From Apostichopus japonicus (taxonomy: Eukaryota; Echinodermata; Holothuroidea; Aspidochirotida; Stichopodidae): a stretch of DNA of 64,000 nt. A program made the position numbers and the translations under genes. The first letter of the stretch is position 1, and every line of letters begins with the position of its first letter. Below, in pieces: positions 1 to 17,499 of this stretch. The notes below the pieces were generated by a model. The model made no database searches. It had not been told where the DNA came from and was given only the letters and a program-made list of their open reading frames with translations. The DNA is taken from positions 29,287,666 through 29,351,665 of the forward strand of contig NC_092579.1 of NCBI RefSeq assembly GCF_037975245.1, read 5' to 3'.

Positions 1-734
1 GGTTCCTGGTTCGTTTACAAGTCTTGTGTATTAAGTAGTCCTTCTCCCCCTGACTTCCCCACCCTAGGGAATTCACTATACAAAGAAATCCCAATCAGCT
101 AAAGGGTGTAATATATTTTGGATTCGTCTTCAAAAAGCGAGTACACATGTTTACAGCTGAAATGCGAGGCAAAGTTTATTTTCCTACAGCTAACGCTTTA
201 TCAAGACCTCGATCGGAGAACTACTTCCCTCATTCATCTTTTACCCTGACCTAACAGCTGCTCAAAATTCTCTTTCTTAGTTTTTCATGTGACGTCACCA
301 AATTTTCCCATCAACTTAAATATAGGCTTAAGGCTGTTTCCGTCACTTTCACTTATGGACGAGTTTTTGTATAGATATCTCCCTTTCTCTCTATAAATAA
401 AACCCTTTTAAGAATGACAGCAGAAGGATGCCATGTGACCTTGTATGAATGTACTGGAATCGAAAATATCGCCAAATTTGACTTGAAAGCAGCAACTTTT
501 GCGCGTTCAATTTAAAAAAGAAAAATTCAATATAGATTGTATATTGTAGTTCATTAGACCGACTATTTAAGTTTCATATTTAAAATGATAAAGAAAAAAA
601 GAAGAAAGAGAGAGAAAAAAACATAAATATTTCTGATTAGACTTTTGAATCTGACTTATATGCTAATTTATTAGAAGTGTCTGGCCGACGAAAATTGTAA
701 ACTTGAATTGCTGTTACGTTGTCAGAGTTTATCA
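1..734. other. Gene-free stretch
   Basis: I see no convincing open reading frame, RNA fold or repeat here. The sequence is AT-rich with a purine-rich run near 590-620. Confidence 0.5.
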
Positions 735-742
735 ATACTCAG
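735..742. repeat. Left target-site duplication of the U2-headed element
   Basis: ATACTCAG abuts the first base of the U2-like head and is repeated exactly at 944-951. Confidence 0.65.
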
Positions 743-943
743 ATCGCTTCTCGGCCTTTTGGCTAAGATCATGTGTAGTATATGTTCTCTTCCGAGGGGA
801 ATGGTGATGCACACCCGACGATGATCACACAGTCACAGTCCCGATGCAAGGGGACTGGGTACGTTGAGAGCGGATCAGTCGTTCGGTAGTTTGGTTTTCG
901 TTCCCAGGTTCTTTCTTGGGCGACTTTTTCTTAAAAAGTATCT
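743..943 (+). mobile_element. U2 snRNA-headed retroposon (SINE-like), 201 bp
   Basis: The first 46 bases (743-788) match the 5' end of spliceosomal U2 snRNA almost perfectly: they begin ATCGCTTCTCGGCCTTTTGG and keep the GTAGTA branch-point-pairing element. After GTTCT the sequence leaves U2 completely: there is no U2 stem II, canonical Sm site or 3' stem-loops. The body has its own hairpins, for example AGTCCC/GGGACT near 840-860, and ends with ACTTTTT-CTT-AAAAAGT. The octamer ATACTCAG lies directly before the U2 +1 base (735-742) and directly after the element (944-951), which looks like a target-site duplication. I infer reverse transcription and insertion of a chimeric RNA. SINEs with snRNA-derived heads are known in other animals; a one-off template-switch pseudogene is the alternative. 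It is not a functional U2 gene. Confidence 0.72.
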
Positions 944-951
944 ATACTCAG
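944..951. repeat. Right target-site duplication of the U2-headed element
   Basis: Second copy of ATACTCAG, directly after the tail that ends in a T-run/A-run hairpin. Confidence 0.65.
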
Positions 952-6856
<5,905 letters not shown>

Positions 6857-7520
6857 GGTAATAATAATAATAATAATAATAACAATAAGCAAATATTTTA
6901 TAGAGCGCTTTATGCAAAGGCCTCAAAGCGCTTAAACAAGTACACCAATATGCAAGTCAATTCACTGTAAATTTTTGGAATAAATGTGTTTTTAAGAGAC
7001 GCTTACAACAGTCAACCGATGGTGCATTGCGAATTGAAGATGGTAGATTGTTCCAGAGATGAGGTGCAGCAGAGATGAAGGCTCTTTCTCCATAAAACTT
7101 TGTGTTTGGGGTATGGCTGGTGGCAAGAAGACACTTTGTAGACGAGCGAAGTTGGCGTTGAGGATGATACTAAGGAATTAAATTTGTAATGTAACCAGGG
7201 GCAAGGGAGTGTTTTGATTTGTACGATAAGAGGAGGAGCTTATAAATTGACCGTTGTTTTACTGGAAGCCAATGGAGTGATTGAAGCACTGGAGATTATG
7301 TGATCATGACGCGATGAACATGATATTAACCGGGCAGCAGAATTCTGAACAGTTTAAAGTTTTTTCAGTGTAGAGTCAGGAAGGCCAAATAAAAGGGAGT
7401 TACAGTAGTCAAGCCTGTGCATTATCAAGGAACATACAAGTTTTGTAGTTATATCGTTGGTTAAAAACTTCCGTATCCGGCTGATCTTCCGTACGGCGTT
7501 GTATGATGATTTACAAATAA
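6857..7520 (-). mobile_element. 5'-truncated L2/CR1-type LINE tail
   Basis: Read on the minus strand, this encodes the C-terminal part of a non-LTR reverse transcriptase, with interruptions. Recognisable blocks in order are the thumb-like KISRIRKFLT, then HRLDYCNSLLFGLP, LHWLPVKQRSIYK, and a terminal APHLWNNLPSSIRNA block. The 3' UTR has AAGCGCTTTGAGGCC and AAGCGCTCTATAAA motifs and ends in an (ATT)n run at 6857-6885. The element is truncated upstream of the RT catalytic region, and in-frame stops mark it as dead. The 3' end resembles that of the L2 element at 63.5 kb and the SINE at 46.7 kb. Confidence 0.85.
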
Positions 7521-7928
7521 TTAACAAAAAATTGTCTTCTATTTAATAACAGCAATGTAATCAAGTGTTTTTTCTCCCTTTGTCCAGTTTGAAATATCAG
7601 AAAATTATTTGAAATGAAGAAATAGAAAGCAAAAAAAACAAAAAAAACATCGATAACTAATATCAGCGATATGAAGCAATAATGGAAGTCGTTGATGTTA
7701 AATCCAGAATTGTTGAAATCGATCAAATCCCCTAAAACATATACCAGATTGAACAACAGTTTCACACGAAATTTATGGTTTGCATAATTCTTAAATATGG
7801 TCAGGGGGTTCCTGTTATTTACACATAATTTCCTAGCCCAGTTCTGGTAGATTTATATAACAGGCATTGTGCGATTTCTCTTAATGGGTAAGACTAAGTA
7901 ACAGTCCCTCAACCTCTTCTCAGCGTCT

Positions 7929-7997
7929 TCCCTACCCTACCCTACCCTGCCCTACCCTGCCCTACCCTACCCTGCCCTACCCTGCCCTACCCTGCCC
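7929..7997. repeat. CCCTA/CCCTG pentanucleotide tandem repeat
   Basis: About 14 units of CCCTR. The period is five, not six, so it is not a canonical TTAGGG interstitial telomere tract, although it could derive from one. Confidence 0.9.
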
Positions 7998-7999
7998 AA

Positions 8000-9540
8000 C
8001 ACTTTTCTTTCTGCTGCTGGAAAAATATCTGAATAAAGAATGGTGTCTCGAGTAAGCTATATCAGAGCTGTGGTAATGATAATTAATATTGATGTCGAAC
8101 AAATAAAATCAACACCTAGACAAACTTACCAATTTTTGCGTTTATTGAGTTTATTTATTTAATTAATATTGAAGGGTATACTCATTTAGCGTAAAGCTAA
8201 GGCCCTGTATATATACATTACAGTCCAGTGGTGCATTTTGAAGTTGTTAATGAAATAAATGTTACGGTACAAATTGCCCGCGAAAGAAATGACAGCACTA
8301 TATCAAACATGAGGGTTGAAAGTTTTTATATTTGGTTTAAGCCTTTGATAAATCACTTATTATAAATCAATACTTCTCTCCAGAACGGACACAAGTTTCT
8401 GGTCAATGGTTCAAAGAACGGGATTGATAAAGTATACCGTTTGTATTAGAAACCATGCATTACTTCATCTAGCCAAGGATCTGAAGAACTATTAGTCTCC
8501 AGTAGTTCTTGATTCAGTGGTTCATATTCAATTCATGTTGAGTTTTCAGGAACTATTACCAGTTATGCAACGAGTCAGGACTAGAGTCACTAAATTTCAG
8601 AGAAATCAAGTAACTCAAACACAAGTTCATATACTGACAGTTTCCCCATAGATCTAGATAATGCAGTAACCCAAGTCCAAGATTCAACTCAAACGTAGGT
8701 TTCATAAAAAGTATTGAGTCCAACCAATGAAAGGTAACATAGTAAAGCAAGGTTCTTGTCACAACTAAACTAAAAGTTTATGTTGGTTATAGGAAACTAT
8801 AGGGGGAAAAAAGAGTTCGGTGGGGTGGGGGGGGGGGGGCAGTCCACACATCCCAAGGATTTATGCCTTAGGGGAAAAAAGTTTTTTAAGCTACAGAAAT
8901 CGAAAACACAAATGTGGGAGAAGCCCGCACAGGCTTATGGATCACAACTTACACTATGGGTGGCTTCCAATTCAACATTTTATATAAAATTTAGAAACTC
9001 ATTTCAGATGGGAAAACCGTAGACTGCTCTTGGATGATAAATCCACCTTACATAGAACCTCCTGATTGCCAAACTTCATTGCTTCAAATGCTATTGCCTT
9101 TATCCAATCGATCACAGCACCAGTGATTCATCCTAGATGAAACCTGGCAGAGGGAGGGGGGCACCTGGGGGGGGGGGGGTGAGGGGGCACCTAAGCTACA
9201 GTTACAGCAACTGAAGTAGATATAACTATTGATTCTATTAAAATTTACCAAACCTCTACTTTACCAAACCTCTACTTCAAGACATGCATAAGGAACAGAT
9301 GCTCTAGAACTCTGATGAAGATGCACAAAAGAGTAACACTGTACTTTAAGAACACTTTTGGATCACAGAAATGGGTTTAAAGTTCAGACAATTTATCTAA
9401 AAAATCTCAAATGTGACATTTTGTCACAAAATTCCAACAGTTTTTGCCAAAATTGGTTGTATCCGGAACTGTTCATGTAGCCTAGCTAAACAATTTTAGG
9501 CTGCCATGTTTATGTCAAAATTCGCCCCAAGAGTCCGGCC
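8000..9540. other. Gene-free stretch
   Basis: No supported gene. Two G-rich runs lie at about 8823-8839 and 9156-9187. Confidence 0.5.
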
Positions 9541-9629
9541 CCCTCAAAAAGTGTAAATTATTATCTTTACAATGTCTGACCCATGGATACGCCGGACCTA
9601 CACCCCCGCCCCCCCCCCCGAGTTGATCA

Positions 9630-10740
9630 TGACAGTAGGCCTACTCAGGCGCGGCGGAACGGAAAAATTATTGGGGGGGCTAATGTGTGGAGACCATCTA
9701 AGCGGAGCGCCACCATCGGTTGGCGCGGAGCGTACAAGAAAATTTTGGGTTTTTCAAACCCCCAGATGGCCGGAAACGGCACTTCCCGAGTGTTTTATGC
9801 TGCGAATACCTAGCCCTAAAACATGGGTCTCAAGCCTGCAATTTCTCAGATTGCACGTAAAGTCTGTAAAAACATTGTACTATGTATATTCGATGGTGTT
9901 TTAAGAGAGTAGCTATTACTCGTAGTGTACTCGCAAAGACGTTTTTGATTGTAGTAAGGGCAGTGGCGGAGCTAGGGGTATTGGTCAGGGGCCGGGGGGG
10001 GGGCAAGAATGGTCTGTAGGGGCGCTTTCGACACTATCTAAGAGGAGCGCCACCTCAGGTTGGCGCGGAGCGTACAGAAATTTTTTGAGTAAAGATACTC
10101 CCTAGATTGCAGGAAATGACCCTTTCTGGGCCTTGCTTATTTTCAGATAAACAGTGAATAAATAGGTGTCGTCTCCATTTTGTCGGAAAATTACACCAAC
10201 AGAATATGACAAATGTCAATAGGTATATGAGAGCGCAATAAAATAGTCAATAATCGCGAATAAGTAAAAAGTAGTGCTGAAAAGGGCGCCAGCAGTCCAT
10301 TTGAGTCCGTCGGGGGGGGGGGGCATCCGCCCCTGACTGTATATATGGACGCTCCGTCACCAAGTAAGGGGATGTTTGAGAACTGGCTGAAATGAGGCAA
10401 GTCATTGGCCTAAGACGAAGTTGTGTTACGCTTACCGGTACTCACACTCACTGCTTCCACTTTTCACGGGGCGTGAAGACGCGGTTGGGGTGACAATGTG
10501 GTCTATAGCCAGGGGACGGGCCGAGGGTCCCCCAGCATTTACTAAAATTATTACACCTATATAGTATACGTGTGCATCGGACAGATCGACAAATATGCAT
10601 TGAAAAATGGGCAGATGCACGTTTCGGAGCCTTGGTAAATATTGGGGGGGCTTATCATGCATTTGCCCCCTCAACTTTTTTATTGGGGGGCTGAGCCCCC
10701 CCAAGCCCCCCCCCCCCCCCGGTTCCGCCGCCACTGGGCC
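9630..10740. repeat. Clustered repeat copies bordered by GGCGGAACC-type motifs and G/C tracts
   Basis: Two diverged direct copies share the block GGAGCGCCACC..GGTTGGCGCGGAGCGTACA (about 9701-9735 and 10043-10073). They also share flanking motifs GCGGCGGAAC or GTGGCGGAGC followed by long G-tracts. An inverted border, CCGGTTCCGCCGCCACTG, sits near 10715-10735 next to a C-tract. This arrangement suggests several nested or adjacent non-autonomous transposon copies. I do not recognise a coding region; open frames here only translate the G/C runs. Confidence 0.6.
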
Positions 10741-13600
10741 TACTGCCCCGCCTATACCTAATACCAGACCAACCCATTCGGGTAATGCTATATTGATCAT
10801 TAAAGCAACTTTTGTGACGAGATTCGCAGCGAACTCAATAATTTATCTTGACCAACATGTTTAATGACGTTAGGCCTATGTTATGAGACCATTTGAATTG
10901 TGTCGTTGTAAATTTATTAATGTAATGATTTTAAATGAATATGCATCTAGCATGCCATTGCTAGTTTATCTTCGGTCAGCCGTACACGGTCGTGGTCAAA
11001 GGTTAAGCTAAGGAGCGCGAACTATGATCTGTATATAAAGCTCACGAAAGGTAAACGAGCAGTGCACTTCGCTTCCTGGCAGCCGTTGGCTAACATTTCA
11101 TACGTAATTGTATTTCGTAGCCTATTCTGTATGGGGAGTAACTGCCAAAGAATGTGAATGGCAGACATATTCACTAGCTCGAAGGTTGTTCATTAGTTTT
11201 GTGGAGCAAGTTATTACTTCACATTGTTTGAGTCAGCGAGCGTGAGAAATTAGGCTAGCCTATCATATAATAGTTTAGCTTAGGCCTAACGATAGGCTAG
11301 CTCACATAGGCACTGGCGTCTATAGTAAGTTGGAATGCTAACCTAGGCCCTAGGCCTAATATGATATTCACTAGACAATTTACGTAAGTAAAGTAAGTCA
11401 CTTTATATCTTCCGACAAAATACTAGACCTAGCTGGTTGGGCCTAATTACTTTCTGGTTAAGGCTAGTACAGTTAGACTAGGCATAACTTAATTGTCTTT
11501 AAATTCCTACCAGTACCAGAGTAGCCTACCATAGCCTAGGCTATGCCATCTAGCACTTAGACTTAACACTCAGTAACACATCCTCAAGAAACTAACTCGC
11601 AGCCCGACAAATCAGCTTAGGAAAAAAGCTCTCCTCTCTTTCCTTTTTTTTTCTCCATGATTTTCTCCATCATGACAGGCAAGGCCGGCTCCTGTTAGTG
11701 TTAGTTTCCGGACCGGAAAAACGTTGGTTTCCTCTCCAACTTCCAAGAATAAAACGTTAGTTTCCTCCCTAAAATTTTAGCAGAGGAAACCAATGTTTTT
11801 CAGGGGAAGAAAGAAAGATGGCTTGGCTGTGGAAAGAATTAATTTAGGTAGTGAAGCAACTGTACGTAGTAAATGTATCTTGTGATTTAGGAGAGTTTGG
11901 TGAAAGAAAGGAACCTATTTCAAAGGGACACTTGTAGTAATTGAAGAAACTGGTAAATGGGAAAACAAGGGGAGGAACCAAGGAAGGCATACCTATAGGC
12001 TAAATTTTCTATGTTATTTCATTCCCACAATGAATGCCATACTAGCAAACAACCCATTACCACTGAATTCCACGCATGTAAATTACCCCATGTTCGCATA
12101 CAATCATATGCAAAAATCCGGCCTATTCACAAACACTTGTTATCTTCCAATCACTGAACAGTTACACAAGTAAGGTACCTGGTCACATTTTTTATTTTCC
12201 TTCATACTATCACAACTTTCTTTAGCTTACTCTACAAAGAAAATATGCCGTCAGAGCCTACAGAACAACAGTCTACTCCCTTGAAAATAGTATGTTAGTT
12301 TCCTTAACCATGTTATTTTTCACCCATAATGTTACCTTTCTCCCTAAAATCTTTTCCTACAGTTATTCCAGTTACAACATCTATTCTTTCCACATAGCCT
12401 AGCCAATATGCCTCCCATGAAAAACCTTAGTTAACTCCCCTGAAAATGTTAGTTCCCCATGAAAACGTACTTGACTCCCCTATGATGTATGGGAGGTAAG
12501 TTACTCAACTTTTTAGTGGGAGGAAAATAATGTTGTTAGGGGAGGGAACAAATGGCCCCAGGCTAGGCCTACCACCAAATGAAAATGGGAAAACCTAGGC
12601 TAGCCTACCAAAGCGGAGGCTAGATAGAGATTAGGACGAACCTATTCTAGGCTTCTTATACAAGCAACGGTACTTTGTAAAATAAAATTCTCAAGCAATT
12701 AGGCCTGGCTCTGGTCTAATTGATGTTGGTGATGGTTCAGGTGTGGAGAAAACTCTCCATGCAAGCTGATGTTACCTAGCGTAGGCAACTAAATTGATAA
12801 ACATGTATTAATTTGATAAACTAGCATAACAGTATTGGTCCAACTCTCGACATATCTTCATCAGATCATAGACTTCTTTTGATGCCTAAGGCATGATTTT
12901 ATGGTCGGCAGAACTGTTTCACTGAAACTTCGATTATTATTAAACCGAATTTAAACTTTGCTAAGTCGATCTCTCATTGTTGAGTAATTGTCTTTAATTT
13001 GGTTTTTAATGTGAAAACATTGATTGAAAGTTGTGAGGAACACAACTCATGGTAAACACATATTAAGAGTATTGAGAGATAAGTACAATATATAGTATCT
13101 CTGTCCTTGTTGATATAGAATATTATTACACAGGTGCTAGAAGTCATGGAAGCACATGAGGGTTTACCATGAATATACCAATATGTTGTTGGTACTTGTG
13201 TAAGGCTGCAAAGCCAGTTTTCATCTTTGCTAAGTGTACACTCAAAATTGTTTGGCTGATGAAATGTTCTCAAAATTGTGTTTAATTCATTCCTTACTAT
13301 TGGCTTGAGCATTATAGTGAACAATGTACAATAACATCAAAGGAAGTTTTGGCATTTTATGAAGAACTCCAAAGGTTTGATAGCAATGTCTAGTAAGGTT
13401 CATTAATGAGTCATATTGCAAGTATTAAAATAAACAGGCACTTAGTAACAAAAAGAGGTACAGTTTATTCATGTTTGTAAACATTCATCGGAAAGGTATC
13501 TGCATACGCAAACTGGAAGATGATCTTATGTAAAACTACTTAAAAGAAACTACTGAAATTTATTTCACCATAGGTATATACATATTACTTTGATATTTGT
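10741..13600. other. Gene-free stretch rich in TAGGCCTA-like words
   Basis: No supported coding region. Palindromic TAGGCCTA occurs at 10871, 11281, 11351 and 12564, and related CTAGGC/GCCTAG words are dense between 11.25 and 12.65 kb. Short repeated phrases of the form GTTAGTTTCC recur at about 11702, 11757 and 12294. Confidence 0.5.
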
Positions 13601-14250
13601 CTTTACAGCATTGCATTGGCTACACTGATTCACAAGAAGACTCCATGAACTGTGACTAACATCCTGCTGGAGGTCTGAGACATTGAAGATTCTGTAATGC
13701 TTCCGTTTGGGTATGCACAATTTACTATATTAACACAGAAATATTTAAGCTCTGGTATTCGTTTTGTTTCTTTCTGCCATTAAACCACAATGATATACAT
13801 TTGTTTATACATAGTTATATCAATGAGGCAGCAGTCAGGGTTGTTTAGGTAGTTAGGGGGAGGGAGGGGAGGGGAGGAAGGGAGGGAGTGTATAAAAATG
13901 AGTCTAGTTGCAATGTCTACAGTATCTGTTTTCCAATATATGAAATCTTCTTATCTTTTACAATACTGTCTCAGGTGAAAGAATAAGATGAAGAAAATGG
14001 AAGGAAAATTGTGAGTCTTGGATGTCTGTAATGAAGCTGGATCAGGTTTAGAACAAGTGGTTGAAAGATAATAAACTCCACCAAATACAAGAAGATCCTT
14101 CAAGCCTGTCCTCTACAGAGAGATCTGGAAGTGCTATCTGGAGGTGATTTAACAGAAATTGGAGAAAAGTTAAGATTCAAGGGAAACATCAGTGTGAGCC
14201 AGTTTCGTGAACATCAGTCTTGTCCTCTCAACAGTTGATTGTTGTCAAGA
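13601..14250 (+). other. Possible upstream exon region, unproven
   Basis: A CTTTACAG acceptor-like site at about 13608 and a TTTGG|GTATGC donor-like site at about 13711 bracket roughly 100 bases containing an ATG. This could be a 5' exon of the plus-strand gene at 19.6 kb, but the phase (2) does not match the phase required there (1), so I cannot connect them. A GGGAGGG-type purine run lies at about 13856-13888. Confidence 0.15.
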
Positions 14251-14252
14251 TC

Positions 14253-14710
14253 AGTGCTAAATGTACGAGACACAGTGCCTTAGCCTGTTGGAACCAGTCG
14301 GTATTCGGTGTGGTCTGTTTTTGTGCTAAAGGTAGGAGACATTGTGGCTTAGTTTGGTAGAATGAGTAGCTATAGTGTGGTGTGCTTGTGCTTAATTGAA
14401 GAGGAGTGCTGTGATAATTTATTGGTAATTGGTGTGGTGTGTTTGTATTAAATTTATAAGTTTTGCCTTAGTTTATCGATATGAGTTGCTAACTAGTGTG
14501 GTCTATTTTGTGCTAAATTAATGAGACCCGTTGCCTTAGTTTGTTGGAATCATTTTGTAATTAGTAATTTGGTTGTCTTAAATTGATGATTGTTGCCTTA
14601 GATTGTTGGAAAGAGTTGTCAATTAGTGTGGTCTGGGTTGTGGTAAATTAAAAAGACAGTTGATTGTTGTCAAGATCAGAAAACTCAAAGATGAGCTGAT
14701 TTGATGAAAA
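14253..14710. repeat. Degenerate tandem repeat, period about 65-70 bp
   Basis: About seven diverged units, each containing GTGCTAAAT, then TTGCCTTAGTTTGTTGG, then TTAGTGTGGTCTGTTTTG. Unit starts fall near 14253, 14323, 14389, 14445, 14510, 14574 and 14640. A further diverged unit lies at about 14835-14890. The phrase ACAGTTGATTGTTGTCAAGA flanks the array at 14231 and 14655. Confidence 0.8.
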
Positions 14711-15230
14711 AACACCAGCTAAGCTGGAAAGCTGCAATATACAGTCAAGGTTAGTCATAAGAAAGAAAGGTTCCGAAAAATGTAATATATATTTACTTAT
14801 GTTTCCACCAGTAAAGTTTCAATCACAGCCTAAACTTTGTTGGAATTAGTTGCTAATTAGTGTTTAATGTTTTGTGCTAAATGTACGAGACTTACTTTGA
14901 AGAAAACTGGCTCATTTCTTTTGCATTCCTCTCCTTTCCTTAGGGTTCTGTGGACTATGTTGGTCAACAGTTAGCTTTTTGACATAGCGCCACCCCATCA
15001 TCCTTCACTCTATGACTTACCCACCATTTACAGAACGTACACGTCCTTGGATACCAACACAGCGCTACCGAGTACACTTTCGATTCATAGTGTGTCTCTT
15101 CAAAAGGAGTTCCTACTCTTTCCGTCTGCTGTCTTAGGCTAGAGACTAATTCTTTCTGGTAAGTGAAGTCTATGATCAATTTCATTGTATAGAAGCCATT
15201 TAAAACCCGTAGGGAGGGGCTGTTTTGCCA

Positions 15231-15977
15231 ATATGACGACCCCTTACCCACCTATAACTGCCCCACTAGTCGAAAACCTAACCCTCTCTGATTTCGACAT
15301 AGACATTAATGACTGGATCCCTGTACAAAAATAGCAGAAAAAGACAACGTCCAAACTCTGTTGAAATAAACCCATCTCCTAACTCCAAACCAACCACCAA
15401 AAAGTCCGCTCAAACAATCATTGTATCAGGAATTTTACCAGAACTATCAAAAAACCTAATAACCCTTGCTAAACTACTAACTGCTAACTGCCATGATCTC
15501 AAATATAAATGGTCTTCGTAGTAACGACATCCTAATCACCCCCATGACCCTAAATCTGCAAATGTCCTCCTGAAACCATGGACTCAAAAGACTAAACTAG
15601 GCAACCCCAAACCAAGAATCCCCAAAAAAGTAAGACAAAGAAACTTCTCTGTAGTAGCCTGTGGCATAAACCCTGAAATTCAAATCAAAGATATTGAACA
15701 AGAACTCAAAGACCAAGAATACACCCCAATACAACTAAAAGACTCATTAGTCACGCCACAAACAATCCAACTTGGAAAGTAAAAATAACATTTGAAGAAC
15801 AAGAACCTCAACAATCCCTAATCAAACAAGGTTTCTACTTAGGATACTCTAAACACAAAACAGAAGAATACCACGAACCCCCACCAAATCACTCAGTGCT
15901 TCAAATGTCAACTTTTTGGACACACCTACCATACTTGCAAAAATCAAACCAGATGTCTGAGATGTGGCGAAAACCAG
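15231..15977 (+). pseudogene. LINE ORF1 (gag-like) fragment with zinc knuckle
   Basis: The product starts MTTPYPPITAPLVENLTLSD and later shows a lysine-rich stretch, a central region, and the knuckle CFKCQLFGHTYHTC. A second knuckle follows, beginning CLRCGEN. In this family ORF1 binds RNA to form the retrotransposition particle. One in-frame stop with a frameshift near 15330, and others downstream, break it. The T-run and reading SFFFNCHRDNAQ at 15980-16015 suggest the second knuckle continues a few dozen bases before the LTR element begins. Confidence 0.7.
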
Positions 15978-16031
15978 AGTTTTTTTTTTAACTGTCACCG
16001 AGACAACGCTCAATGAAGCTGAACAGGTGGT

Positions 16032-16939
16032 TGTAGGTTTAAACCCATTTATTTACACGTGTGGTTTCAACAAGACCACAATGAAAACTAGAAAGTAAAG
16101 ATATCAAAACATCAATATACAAACATTAGTGAAATAAACACATGAATTGAACAAATAAATAATAACATAATAATGCATTATATTTCTCGTTATAAATAAT
16201 GCACAAAAGGAAGAAGTAAAACTTTAACATTTGGTAACATGAAACAAAACATAGAGAAAGATTGGCAACAATTACATACTTGATAATTATAACTTAACTT
16301 ACAATCGTTACCGGGCAAAACCAACAGCAGGACAAACTGCGGTGTACAGGGGTTTACATGGATTAACTGCGGCTTTCTGGGGTTAACAGCGGTTTTCTGG
16401 GGTTAACGGCGGCTTTCTGGGGTTAACGGCAGCTTTTGGGGTTAACAGCGGCTTTCTGGAGAATGTACAGAATACCAACCAAAAATAACCTCCGGCGAGA
16501 TATTCTACTCCAGATACTCTTACAAATATGCAAACAACAAATACACGAAAAAGGCAATCAAAATAACAGGCACAAGCATACAGCAAATCACATTAAAGGC
16601 AAATATCTATAATGCGATATTAAAAGAGATATACAATTACAATATCAAGCCCCATAATACTTATATATTGAGAATACTTACATACTAAGGAACAGTGCTA
16701 CAGGAACACATGCGACGCCTCTCTGAACCAGGAGAGGAATGAAGCATATGTACCTCACAAAATACGCAAGTATACATCGATTACGTAATTGTACATCGAT
16801 TACATAAGTATGCAAATCGAGGAGGTGGATATGAAAGGCAACCAGTAAATGGGCAGTTTTGACCTCTGCCCGACCTCGACCAAGTGGAAATTTCCCTTTG
16901 GTCACGCTAAGCAAATAGCACACATCCGCAAAGATGACA
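16032..16939 (-). repeat. BEL/Pao long terminal repeat
   Basis: On the minus strand the LTR begins TGTCATC at 16939, just after a polypurine tract GTGGGGGGAG (16940-16949), and ends with CCTACA at 16032. An alternative end at 15993 would give matching TGTCA/TGACA termini, but the LINE reading frame appears to continue past that point, so I prefer 16032. The LTR contains a 20-bp tandem repeat (GGTTAACGGCGGCTTTCTGG type) at about 16361-16460. No second LTR is visible. Confidence 0.65.
16361..16460. repeat. 20-bp minisatellite inside the LTR
   Basis: Four to five units of GGTTAACRGCGGCTTTCTGG, nearly identical, at 16361-16460. Confidence 0.85.
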
Positions 16940-17161
16940 CTCCCCCCACTGGAATACGTCATATTCAAGTATAACAATAAACCACCCCATCGATGTACAT
17001 TAAATTCCACAACAGCTTTTGCAATCAAAATTGTGACGTAAAGCTTCTAAACCAGGTTAATAACTATTAAACCTCACACACCTGACAGCTCAATAACGAA
17101 GATAAAACACATCAACTATATTTACATGGAATTTCAAGGATAATGCATTGCGTCCAAACAC

Positions 17162-17497
17162 TTAAGAAGATGAGAATGCCGATTCAAGTAAAACAATCTT
17201 AGTAATAGGACGAACCAGCTCGGTAGTCCTAGTCTTAACTCTTACCGACCTAACTAACCCATCTCTACTACAGTTAACACTAACAACCAGCGCCAAGGGC
17301 CAGAGTTTACGTGGAGTCATTTCATCTAAGATTAAAACCAAGTCACCGATTGGCAGATTATCTGTGACCCCGTCCACTTAGACCTCTTTTGCAATTCAGG
17401 TAGATATAATTTAACCACTTTCGCCAGAATTGGTTAGCTAGGTGCTGGACATGCCTCCAGCGGCGACGAAAACGGTCAACAGAGTTAGAGACTGTCC
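17162..17497 (-). pseudogene. BEL/Pao pol C-terminal fragment
   Basis: The minus strand encodes the end of a BEL/Pao polyprotein, downstream of the integrase core. Blocks are RRRWRHVQHLANQFWRKW, then EYLPELQKRSKW-like sequence in shifted frame, then DNLPIGDLVLILDEMTPRKL, and WPLALVV..RDGLVRSVRVKTRT..ELVRPITKIVLLE. This is the DUF5641-type region normally found just before the 3' LTR, and it sits in the correct order relative to the polypurine tract and LTR at 16.0-16.95 kb. At least two frameshifts disrupt it, and everything upstream in pol is missing. It lies antisense inside LINE copy 1. Confidence 0.85.
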
Positions 17498-17499
17498 CG

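Noticed and set aside
743-943. Functional U2 snRNA gene
   Set aside because: Only the first 46 bases match U2; stems II-IV and the usual Sm site are missing, and flanking duplications point to retroposition.
7929-7997. Interstitial telomere repeat
   Set aside because: The unit is the pentamer CCCTA/CCCTG, not CCCTAA.
9572-9904. 110-codon frame at 9.57 kb
   Set aside because: It translates a C-tract and repeat copy, with no conserved motif; the overlapping second frame is equally open.
14964-15251. 95-codon minus-strand frame
   Set aside because: Lies antisense to the probable 5' UTR of LINE copy 1 and has no recognisable domain.
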